Source: Rhyacichthys aspro (lineage: Eukaryota; Chordata; Actinopteri; Gobiiformes; Rhyacichthyidae). Taken from it: 64,000 bases of DNA. The notes under the pieces are model-generated. The model saw only the letters and a program-made list of their open reading frames with translations. It searched no databases and was not told the DNA's origin. The DNA is taken from contig CM072162.1 of the NCBI GenBank assembly GCA_036850595.1, positions 23,185,071 through 23,249,070 on the forward strand, in the 5' to 3' direction. Of this stretch, positions 1 to 11,700 are shown one piece after another. The translations under genes were made by a program, and so were the position numbers. How positions within the stretch are numbered: the first letter of the stretch is position 1; the number at the start of each line of letters is the position of its first letter.

Positions 1-1611
1 TGAAACTCGCTTTATATTTCACAGAAACACAACTATTAGAGCAAATATACTGTCATTTATGCATCATTCTCGCTTCATCTGACCCTCATTTGTTGAATAA
101 TGTTGATAAAATGATCCGAGATGTGTTTGAGTCCGCTCCATTCGACAGTAAAGTGACTGAGGGAGGGATGTGGGACACGTAGGGCATGTTTTTAGCATGT
201 TTTTAGAGTTTTTCCTAATGTTTAGACCCAGAGTTTTAGGCGTGCTCTGGGTTGGAGCTCATCCCCCTTCGGTCCGCTCCGTTTCGAGGCGCGGGAATGG
301 CTTGGCTTTTCTCGGTTTGTATCATATTCAGTACGAGCAAACTGTACAAGAACATGCAACATACAAGCTGGCCTAAAGTATGTGGAACTAACACACATAG
401 TCTAGTCTTTTTTACCACTTTTTTCGTATTTTTTTAAAGAGAATTGTTCGTAATTTGTCTCGTCTTTTACCAAAAAAAAGTAGAGAACGAAACGAAATGA
501 AAAGAGCTAAATAAAATTAAAAAATGCATGCAGCTTGGGGCCATGCTGCTCCCTCCTCTTCGTCAAAAAGGCGGGAGTTAAACGGGGTCCGGGGAGAGAC
601 GTTTTTTTCTGTCGGAGCGAATCGAGATCGCGATCCGTCGCTTCCAAAAAACCAACGCGCACGCACAGAGGGAGTCTGCACCTGGAGGCACCGCTCGGAG
701 CAAGAAAAAAACACTTACAGCAGTTTTCCACCGAAGAACGAGGCTGGTTTTGGAAATGGAGTATTAAGGACGGAACAAAGGCTAAGATGAGACGGTTGGA
801 TCGGCACTGAGCTCAAATGAACGTCAAGATTAACAGGTGATTCCATTTAATGTGTTTAAGGATCTAATTAGTTCAGATCATTACATAGAGTCAAGTCGTT
901 TTGTAAGTTTTAGGTTCCATTTAAAAGTCTTCATCTAGTTTTTGTCTTTTTTGACTTTGTAAATGTCCAAATTAAATAATATTAGGGAAACATCCTTATT
1001 TTTGTTTATGTCTCTGTTTTAAACTCGAATTGTCAATATTAAGTAAGAGCTCTAACATTTCACTCAACTTACAAACTTATAATTCACCCTGACTTACTTT
1101 TTCTTCACAAAAAACTTGGCAGCAGAGGAGTCAATGGAGCTGGAGCATTTGCTACTTTTTTTTTTGTCCACAAGACAAAAACTGGCAAAAAAGCAAAGCG
1201 ATCCTTCATTCTAGGTTTTCTGTTTGAGGACTGTAGTCGTCTGCTGGTGTTGTACCAAGAAAAGCTTTAAAACAGATTCTTCCAACAAATGCCAAAAGAT
1301 TTGACTTTGGAAGCTAGTTTCTCCCAAAGATTTATTATAACAAGATATTAGTGTCAAGATTTGCACTTTTTTCATTGAAATTACAAATCAGAAGGAGTTA
1401 ATCTGTGGAAGAATTAACTTACTGGCAAGAGTCACATTTCAAATTAAAATGTGGTTATTACATTTTATACTGTGTTTTGTTGTGACTGGAGTGCGTTGCT
1501 TTCCTCCAGAGGGCGCCATTCGTGATACTACACCAGAAAACTAAACTGGCAGTCAAGTGTTTTTTACAGTTAGTTCCTGGTTTACAGCCCGAGCCCAGAA
1601 CCAGACCTCGG
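1..1611. other. non-coding flank downstream of rims1 copy A
   Basis: No convincing exon is seen. The small open frames here recur unchanged at 52266-53900 because the whole stretch is duplicated. The AT-rich and GC-rich patches (GC-rich at about 530-690) have no recognisable product. Confidence 0.5.
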
Positions 1612-2499
1612 TTTATTTGGTGGAAAAGTGTTGAAATAAAATCAATGATTCAAATGAAAGTCATTCGAACGTTACATTTGGCCTCTGTTTCTCTCCTTTT
1701 TTCAGACAAAACCTCAGTTTGTCTGAAATCAGGGCTGTTCAAGCTTTTCTTGTGCTTGCTCTCTTCCACCACACGGCGTAAATGTGCACTTACAGTACTT
1801 TACCAAAACTAACCTGCAGCCTCCAAAACCAGCTCCAACACTGACTACGTCCTCGAGCTCAGAGTCTCTGTCTAGTCCTCTGTCTCTAAAGCGTTTATGA
1901 GGTTTGTGTTGAGCCACAGAATCAAAGATGGCTGTCGTTTGTTGACCTTGTTCCAGTTAAAGGTCTGGTCTCTGGACTTTAATGTCTTCATGTTATTATT
2001 GCACTGAAACTGTCCTTCTCTGAGGTTTACTCCGAGCTCGAGGACGTGGGCAGGGTTCGGGTGGAGGCAGCAGACACCGCCTCCGTCAGTGCAGCTGTGT
2101 GAGTTTGCTACCGACTCACTTCCTGTGGCCTCGCAGTAAGCTCCGCTCTGATTGGCCGAGGGCTACCGTGTGGACGGCTCCACTTTGATCAGCGCCGCGC
2201 GACAAAGACCGGACAAAACGACTCCGAAATAAAGACGCAGCCGGAGGCGACCGGACAGACTCGAAGCTAACGTCAGAAACTAAACGGCGTGCGGCGGAGG
2301 AAGGTGAGACGTGATTGTCAGACTCCAGCTAAGCTTTGATTGGCTAGTTCTGTCTCTCCCTCTCTCTGCGGTCGTTCCCTGTCTCTCCGAGAGTCGAGGG
2401 CCCGTGGCCAGGGCCGGCCTCTGCTCAGCTGTGGTCCAATAGCACTGGTCCATCACTGTGTCTTTAAGAGGATTGGGGGCGGGGCTTCGCCGTCGGTCA
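1612..2499 (-). promoter_or_regulatory. rims1: probable rims1 3' UTR with candidate poly(A) signal, copy A
   Basis: The stretch follows the stop codon without splice features. Its first ~450 bases are GC-rich. The first AATAAA downstream on the minus strand is at 1617-1612. Another AATAAA could be the real one; I cannot place the cleavage site. Confidence 0.35.
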
Positions 2500-2715
2500 C
2501 TAGGACCGAACACCGGGAGGCGGTCCTGAGTCCAATGACGTCTGAGACGCCAGCCGCGTGAGCGGAGCTAAAGTAGGGTCCACCAACGAGGACGGTGGGA
2601 ACAGTTTGTACCAGCCAATCACCGTGCTCGACAGGTTCAAGTCCTCCAATAGGATCTGTGCTACACCCATGAAACATTTGTGGTCCAGTCGTCCGTAGTC
2701 TCCCCAGACTATCAC
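2500..2715 (-). CDS. rims1: rims1 last coding exon a26, end of C2B and C-terminus, copy A
   Basis: The exon has 216 coding bases, 71 residues plus stop TAG at 2502-2500. It starts VIVWGDYGRLDHKCFMGVAQ, includes GWYKLFPPSSLVDPTLAPLT and ends GVRS. It matches the RIM C-terminus through the family's usual final residues. DHKC and GWYKLF favour RIM1 over RIM2 (DHKS, GWFKLF). The acceptor is CTCTGCAG. Confidence 0.97.
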   Translation of the reverse strand: MIVWGDYGRLDHKCFMGVAQILLEDLNLSSTVIGWYKLFPPSSLVDPTLAPLTRLASQTSLDSGPPPGVRS

Positions 2716-5700
2716 CTGCAGAGACACACAGGTGCATCATTATCAGGTGTGTCATGCACAATACACAGGATTTATTTGAAGTTTAAGAGGAAACAATCCC
2801 CAAAACTATTTCTTTTAAACTAATAAATATTATTGGCTGTAGTAATATTGTTGATTGACTCTGGTCCAATTCTTGACATTTTACTCTTTATCTGGACTTT
2901 CTTTGGTGTAAAACTGTACCGTTACTGCCCTCTACAGGCTGAACAGGGCCCTCTGCTGTAACCAGTCACAGACAGATTATGAATGTCACTTAGTGTTTTA
3001 GTTGGTTCATCTGTTTACAGGCAAAATGCACAAATTAAATAAAGAGTTTTGGGAACATAGCCTTGGTCTAGAGCTGAATAGTTCTGATGTAACTTCAACT
3101 GAACCAACACACTCCAGTTACATATTTGTCAAATGTTTAAAACCTCTTATTTGAAACTATAAATTCAGAAGTAGTTATTTAACACACCCTTTATTAGAGA
3201 CCAGCTCCATGTATCTGCCTAAAGAGCCTTTACCTGAAGCACCTTTCCCTGCGGACTCTCCTCAAACAGCAGATGCTGCTGGTAAAGCGGCTCCAGAGTT
3301 TTTCGTGCAATCTTTGTTTTCTTTTTGGCTTTACAGTTTCCGTTCTCCAGCAGGTACACTTTCACGTAGGGAGCTGTGAGCAGACAGAGGAGAGACCGGT
3401 TTGTGCAGGTGACACGATACAGACGAGAGGTTTAACGGTTTAACTGCTGCTGTGTGTTACCTGGGAGGGATTTGGCGCCTGGTTTGGAAATAAGGCCTCG
3501 TGCCCGGATCACCTCCACCTCCAGCTGCCCCTTCTTATCCAGCAGCCCGATCTGGACGTCCCCTGGGTTTAACAAACACACGCTACTAATCAGGTTGCAA
3601 CGGGGCGTTATTATGACGCTGATGTCCAACGTAAAGTTTTATTTGAGCGTCAGAAACCCAGCTGAGACTCACCCATGGCAGGAGTGGCCAGAGTCTGTCG
3701 TCCCACGAGCTGACCCGGACCTAACCCATCCAGGAAGTCACTGAACTGACTGTCGGTGCCCAAACGCATCCCTGAGAAGATCAAACTGACCACAAAAACA
3801 CACGTTACATTCATGAAAAACAACCAGAGATATCCCAGAGAAGAACACGTACTTCCCCTCAGAGCTGTAGATGCTGCCGTCGGTGGACTCTCTGCTGGCC
3901 TGACGGTTCATGGCTGAGCCTCCTCGGGGATACTCCACGGCCATCCCCGTCTCCACGCTCCTCTGGATGGTGCTGCTGCCCGCTTTACTCACCTTCTTCC
4001 CCGTCGTGGTCTCTGTGGAACAAACACAGCGTCAGTCACTAACTCACTTCTCACAGAAAAGAAGAGTTATTAGACTCTGACTCAAACCTGAAATCATGCA
4101 GTTTTCAGAGCTCCTGTGCAGCTTTAATCCAAACATTTGATTTATTTACAAAATTCTAGTTTGTTTAAAGATGCTGATATTAAAAAAACAATTGAGCCGA
4201 TTTTTTTTTTCACAAAATAAGGAAACTCTTAAAGCAGAATAGACATTTTAGTAATGCAACATGTAATACATAAAGTTTATCATGACATTTACAAATTTCT
4301 TTTTACAAAATGTACAATTTAAATGTAACTGAACCTGTAACAGATTTTGATGTTGATTCATATTTTACAATTTGTTGTGTTTTTACAAATTGTTTTCATT
4401 AAATTTTCAGTTTACAAATGATCATTTTCTTTAAATCTTTTTCATAATTTCAACAAAAGGGAGAAAAGGTTTGAATGAAGGCATCTGGACATAGGTTTGT
4501 TCTTGAATATGTCCAGGATGAACCTCCACAGACATTTAAACAAACTGTAAACATTGTGCATGAAATCAGACAATAACATTTATGATTGTTTTGTTGCAAT
4601 AAAGCCACACAAAATGTAAATCACCCAAACGCATTTTGTAAAACTGTACCAACCCAAGATAAAAAATAAATAAAAACTGTGATTATTTTAGTTTTTATAT
4701 CAAGAGATTACATAATGCATTGTTCCATGGACTATAATCATAAATATTTTCCATAAATCTGGAATAAGGCCTGTAAATGAATATTAATACTTGTCCATAC
4801 TGCACAGGAGCCCTGAGTTCAAGCCAGAGTGACCTCAACACCAAATCTAAAATCAGCCTTCATATTTCAGATATTTCTCATATAAATCTTATTTTAATCC
4901 AGTTTAATAATCTGTGGTGGTGAGGAGACTGAGGCGACAGCGAGGCTTGGTCAGTCCACCCCACTCTTAAATACTCAACAGAGAAAGTGCAGGTTTAAAA
5001 GTCTTTAACGTCACATTAACAACAGCTCGGGACAGAAGAGGGTGGAGTAAGGAAGCGTGCTGGAGACAGAGGTCACGAGGAGGGCTGGGGTCAACACATC
5101 TGCAGCTCGGACTACAACTATGTACTATTTATTAAACTGAATTTACAAGGAAAAAACAATCCAAATTCATTAATGTTCCATCATGTTTCCTCTGGAGCAG
5201 TACGGGTCGGGTTTAATTCAATCAAAAATGGTGCAAAGTGTCCCAGATAAAGATGTGGCACCACTGTGTTCCCGCCTCAGTCGTGGAGCAGTCACTAAAA
5301 GGTGGAGCTAAACTAAACAAAATCAGAATCAAAAGAGGAGCACAAAATCTAGTCTTTATTGTTGTTGGTGTCTCACAGCTTTTACTGTGAATTAAAAACA
5401 CTCCATTCTCTACGTTTCCCAAAATGAGGAAACTCTTATCAACATACTATTTACAAAACATTTGGAAATTTCAAGAAAAAAACAAAACACATTTATCATA
5501 CTATGCCAAAAATACGCATTACTTTATTTTATTTATTATTTTGATTTTTACAATTTAAATGTGTAAAAAATGTTGTATAACCTTCTTTTTTTCTATTTTG
5601 TTCTGATTTTAACTAACTTTATTCATCTTCAGTAGAAACACAAAGGGAAGCTGCTCCGTGAGACCCGTACTGCTCTGTGGAAACGTGTTTTTAGGATCAG

Positions 5701-8700
5701 TTTTTGCTCTCCTGAAAACACAGCATCTTAAGTTACTCGTGTGAAGCTGCGTGATGCAATAAAACACTTTCTTCAAGTTTATCTGGAAATGAAACTTACA
5801 TAAACTTGCATTACAGAGGTTAGCCGTTAGCTTTAGCTCTGACTCAGTTATATTGAACGCTAGTCCTCCTCTATAATATGGACTGTTCATGCTTCTTAAA
5901 TGGCTCTAGTGCTACTGCGTGCTATAAATCTGATTCTGGAGCTCACTTGTCTGTCTGACCGCTGTGTTACCTTTCTGTCTGTCCGCCGCCTTACCCGCCG
6001 CTTCTGAAATCACACACACAACACAACAGAGCCTTCAACAACAGCAACAACAACGAAAACAGACTCCTCAACAACTGATGAACAATGGAGCAGTGAAAAC
6101 CCTACTTTATCCCTTCATTATTAAACATCTCTCAAACTAAAGTCTGCCGATGGAGCGTGTATGAGTTTAACGCGGTCCCGGAGCGGTTCTGACCCGTCTG
6201 GCTGAGCTGGGACGTGCTCCGGCTGCGTCGGGACGGCAGGATGGCCACCACCCGTTGGCTGAGGCTGGACCTGCGTTTCTTGATGCCGCTGCCCAGACTC
6301 CCCAGAGCCGTGTCGGACTGGCTGCCGTCGGGGTGCTCCATGCCGTAGATCTCGCTGCTCATGCTGGTGCTCTTCATGATGTGGCGGCCCGTGGCTCGCA
6401 TGGCCCGCCTGGAGATAAGACAAAAATCACACTAAATCACTTCTTTTATTTACTATTTTAGAAGAAGTCAGCAGTGTGCAATGTCTATATTTAACAGATG
6501 TATATTTTGTGTGTGGTTTTCTTTCTTTGGAGAGTCTTTTAATCATAGGAAATACATCTTTGTGGATTTAACGTTTAAAACACTGTGAAGTTTACTGTAA
6601 CTGTCTTTCCAAATGAGTCTTATTGTTCAGCTGTTTACTGCAGGAGTTTAATTTTATTTTATTAATGGAGTTGTTTACTTGCAGTTTGTGTTCCCACCAC
6701 AAACAAACCCCACTAGAGTCAGTTTGGAATCACAACGAGATCTACTTTTTAGACTCAATAACCTCATCGACAGGCAGCTTCTCCAGCAACCGAAATAATG
6801 CAGGGAAGTGTATGTGAGTTAGTTTTAATGAGACTAAACACATCAGCACATCGCCTCCAGCAAAATAAAACCAAACAATAGTTGCATTTAAGTAAATACA
6901 GCTTCTAAATACTTTTTAGCTATGATCATTTTTGAACACACACAAAAACACATAAAAACTGAAGGAGTTTGGGTTACTTTGACCTCAATTAAAAAGACTG
7001 GAGGCTGTTTTTTGGTACAGTTCACATAAAACTAGGCTGTAAGGTCACTTCTGTCTCTCTCTCTGGACTCGTACCTGAAGCGTCTGGGTCTCTCAGACGT
7101 TACCTGAGTGAGTTACCCCTCTCTCTGGACTCGTACCTGAAGCGTCTGGGTCTCTCAGACGTTACCTGAGTGAGTTACCCCTCTCTCTGGACTCGTACCT
7201 GAAGCGTCCGGGTCTCTCTGACTCTCAGACGTTACCTGAGTGAGTTACCCCTCTCTCTGGACTCGTACCTGAAGCGTCCGGGTCTCTCTGACGTTACCTG
7301 AGTGAGTTACCCCTCTCTCTGGACTCGTACCTGAAGCGTCCGGGTCTCTCTGACTCTCAGACGTTACCTGAGTGAGTTACCCCTCTCTCTGGACTCGTAC
7401 CTGAAGCGTCCGGGTCTCTCTGACGTTACCTGAGTGAGTTACCCCTCTCTCTGGACTCGTACCTGAAGCGTCCAGGTCTCTCTGACTGGATGGAGATGTA
7501 GCTGGTGCTACTCAGGGCACTGCTGGTTCGAGAGATGGCTGACACGTCGCTGACATCACTGTCTGAGGATTTATGGGACACGTTCTCACTGCTCCTGCGC
7601 TGGTCCTTGTACAGCTGCAAACAAACAGAATAAAACAATAATAAACACACAGGATCACATTTATTTTAAACTATTACTTCACTTTATCAAAGCTCCTCCA
7701 CTTTTACTGAGATAATGAATCATTTTAAAAGCAGCACCTTTGCGACACACACTGCCCTCTGACTGTGAAGCTGGTTGTTAGTGCTTTATTCAGCTCCAAT
7801 GGCAACTATACACCCTTTTAGCCCTGACCGATGTCCTGTTTTTAATCAATAAATATTCAAGCAGTTTAAAAATATTACTGTCATTTTAGTGTCAATAAAA
7901 AGAACTCAAGAGCCGTCATTTATCCCTACAATCCTCAGCAATTTCTGTGCTTTTTCTTTAATTCTGTCAAACCACAGAAGTGAAAATGACAATGACAAGT
8001 ACAGTTTCTACCTCTTTATCTGCACTTTTACTTCAGTAGAGATATTTAATACTGCCTATCACTGGAAAACGACAGTATGAACAAACACTGTAGTGAAACA
8101 TGCAGCGTCCGACCTCTCGTTTGTGTTTGAGCGCTCGGTCCAGCTCCTGTTGGCTCGACCCAGACGCAGTCGACATTCGGTTGGACTGGACTCTCCTCTG
8201 CAGCTGCCGGACGCGCTCTTCTGCTACCAGGGCTACCAACACAACAGCAGGTACAATTACGTTAAAAAAGCTCATTTATATTCCCAAACATGCGGAATAG
8301 GATTCGTTTTTGCCGCTAACCTTGTTCTACAGAGTTGCTTTTAGGAGGAAGTTGAGGAAGCTGTCTGACTTTTCGAGGAGCAGTGGAAGCAGCAGACCCG
8401 CCCTGAAGGTGGCCCCTGGTCATGAAATTAATGTAAAGAAAAGAGGGAAAAAGAAGAGAATAACAAGAGAGATAAAGGGACACAGTTGGTTTTATGAAGA
8501 AAGATTTGAGTGATGAGTTGTTGAAGTGTGGTTGAACTGGAAAACCTCCAGTAGAGTTTATATAATGCAGTCAGGGAATTAGCTACAGTATAAAAGTATA
8601 AAAATATGCTTTAAAAACAGTAAAGCGTTTAGAAAAAGAACCATTCAGGTCAAAAGTTGCCTCCCTGAGATACAGCAAGGAGGTTATCTAGAGCCTAAAC

Positions 8701-11700
8701 ATGAAATACAAGCTTTAGAGCATGAATCTATTTATTTAAGTCTTGTTGGGAAACTACTGACTGAGACTGAGGTAATAGTTGAAAAGGAGGCCAATACAAC
8801 CACATTTCAAAACCAAAAACTCTCTTAAATGTGTGAAGCAAACAGAAAGTGGCTTCACACGAAGTAAACAAAGTGTAGTGCAGCTGCAGAAGAAAAAGTG
8901 CAATGAAAGTGAGGAAACCTGTGGCAAAAGAGCGGCGCAAATGCACAGCGTTTTTATTTAGGAAGCACACGACTCATTCATTCTTTCACTTCAGATGCAA
9001 CTGCGGAAAAAAATCAGCAGAAAACACAACACTACAGCGATCAATGTTGACTTAAAGAGGAAAAATACGGGAGAAATAGCAAACTTCACGCGACAATTTG
9101 ACAGTCACTAAATCTAATCACTGCACTAATGTTCTCTGTCCACTAGAGGGCGCTCAGGACAGCTCCAGATAAACACAACACAGATACAAACCAGAGCAGA
9201 GCCGACACACACAGCAGAGCCAGCAGCAGCAGGATGTACAGAAAAATGAAAGGAACAGCAAATAAAAGGAATAAATCACAATTAAATGAACAAAAATGAA
9301 ATACTGGTCAAACATATTGGTGCAGACAGCATTAAAAGTGTCATAACTAAGCGTCTACTGTTGAAACTGGGTAAAAAAAAAGCCAGATTTTAGGGTTTTC
9401 AGAGCGTTACCTGGGACTGTCGGGGAGGGTCCTGCCCAGAGCCGGACCCTCGGGGGTCTCCAGAGTCCGGGGAAGTCTGGACCACGAGACGCAACAGAAA
9501 AAACACACGGACAGATGGAGGATGAGTGTGGTCTTATGTTTATGAAGAAAACAGCACATAGACTGTTTATCACTGATGATGAGAAGCTCTCTAGCGCCAC
9601 CTGGAGTACATCTGTAGGACATGACATAAGCCCTGAAAAGTCCTGGTTTAGTTCTGGTTTAGACTTGGTTTGTTACTGGATTTAGGTCAATGGTTGTTTG
9701 GTTCTGGGTTTATCTTTGGTTTGGTCCTACTTTAGTTCAGGTTGAGGCTTAGTTTAATCTTGTTTTTAGTCCTCATTAGTCCAGGTTTAGTCCTGCTTAT
9801 TTATCAGCCCTAAATTTAATCCTGGTTTGGTCCTGGTTTTAGTCCTACCTTTAAAACAGGTTTGGTTCTGGTTTAGTTCGGGTTTATTCAAGGTTTTTTT
9901 CTGGTTTAGTCCTCGTTAAGTCTAGTCCTAGTCCTAAATCCTGGTATTGTTCTGGGTTCAGTCCTAGTTAAGTCCAGATTTAGTCCAGGTTTAGTCAAGG
10001 TTTGTTCCTGTGTTTCATTCTGTTTACACCTGGTTTAGTCCCAGTTTTAGCCCTGACTTAGTCCTGGTTTATTCCAGGTTTTGGAGCTGGGTTTAGCTCT
10101 AATTTAAAATCCAGTGTAGTTCTGTTTTAAAGCTGGTTCAAGACTAGTTTAATCCTGGGTTTTGCTCTGATTTAGACCTGGTTCCATCCTGGTTTAGTCC
10201 CTAGTTTAGACCTTGTTTAGTTCTGTGTTTAGTTCATATTTGGTTTAGTCGTAGTTTTAATCCATGCTTAGTTTTGACTTGAAGACTTTGGTTTTGTCCC
10301 ACTTTACAAACAGTTTAGGCCTAGTTCTAGTCTATTTTAGTAAAACCCAGGTTTAGTTTTGATACAGTTAGACAATAACAAGTAGTGATGCTTAGATGTG
10401 ACCAAAAACTGAAAAAGATATGTCCTTTTGGTGCTTTTCAGTTTAGGGATCTCTCTTTATCACAGGAAACAGGAAACTGAGGCCTTAAAAGGGGAAAAGA
10501 TAAAAAGCCTTTATTAAAACATGTTTCAGCCTCATAGTCTTCATCAGGACAAGGTCAAAAAGGTTATATTATAATAAAGGCTTTTTATCTTTTCACCTTT
10601 TTTAGTGCCTCGGTTTAGTTTTGCCTTGGTTCAGTCCGGACTTAAACATGATTTTAAACCAGTTTTTGGTTTAAACCCTGTCTTGGCTCAGGATTTACAC
10701 CTTGTTTTTGATTGGTTAGTCCTGATTTAGTAGAAGTAACCTGTTATCCAAATATGATCATGTTTCCAAACTGATTGTCTCTTTCCTGAACAGTAGGAGG
10801 CGCTGTTTCTCCGTCCATCAGTGATAGTAACATCTATGACTCCACATGAAGCAGGTGAGCAGCAGGTGAGGAGCTGTTGAAGTCTGTGAGTCCCTCGGTT
10901 CTGCTCCTGAGAGTATCATCCGACCGCTCCATTCACAAAAGCACACCCACCAACATTTACAACACGGAAATACACCACCGCACATCAACAATAAACACTC
11001 AGCTTCGGAAACGTCAGCACAGAGAAGCCGCTAGAGTCGATCTGACAACAACACCCCAACGAGAGTCAGAACGAGAAAAACACTGCCCAAAGCAACAAAC
11101 CAGAGCCACAACGCAAAGAAATCCAGCGAAAATCCACAAACCAAGAACCAAACACGGCTCTGTCCACGTCACACAAAACCACTGAGAGAGTTCTGCAGCG
11201 TTTAAGGATCACCATAACGCCACCGAGAAGAGAAAGACCACCCAGTGATTTTATCTTGCATTAGTTTAAATTACTGAGATTATAATGAAGTTTAAATATT
11301 GTGATTTAAATAAAGGAACAAAATAATCTCATCTCAATGTAAAAAAATAACCAAAAATATTCCATAATTAGATGATAATTAGACTATTTTTTTTACATCC
11401 AAGTATGTTCTGGAGTTATTTGAGAAATTTGTCACAAAAATCTTTTAAATCCCGGTCCATATCCAGCAAGTAAAGCCAAAGAAAAACAAAACGCAGTCAG
11501 TTTAATATTGAAAAAAAATAAAAATAAATAATTTGATTTGACGAGATGAAATCACTGGGTTTTTCTTTCACAGCTAAAAGAAGTGAACCAGCTCGAGTCA
11601 CTGCAGCAGCTACAACACAGAGCTTGACATCTGCCTGAAGCCAATGGGATCAAAATAAAAGAAAAAGAGTATATTTATTTGTGCGACCAGCTGTTTTAAG

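Noticed and set aside
2280..2561. Small open frames on both strands after the rims1 stop
   Set aside because: They lie in the probable 3' UTR and are simply duplicated with it in copy B; no sequence similarity recognised.
3673..3771. Shorter form of exon a23 starting at the TTCTCAG acceptor
   Set aside because: It breaks the frame and loses NLIFSG, which the longer form restores in line with all RIM proteins.
7063..7462. CRISPR-like array of regular repeats
   Set aside because: Vertebrate intron; the units are directly adjacent without unique spacers and match the exon end, so it is a minisatellite.
10877..11185. 102-codon plus-strand open frame rich in Thr, His and Gln
   Set aside because: Biased composition inside a rims1 intron, no matching splice phase and no recognisable domain.
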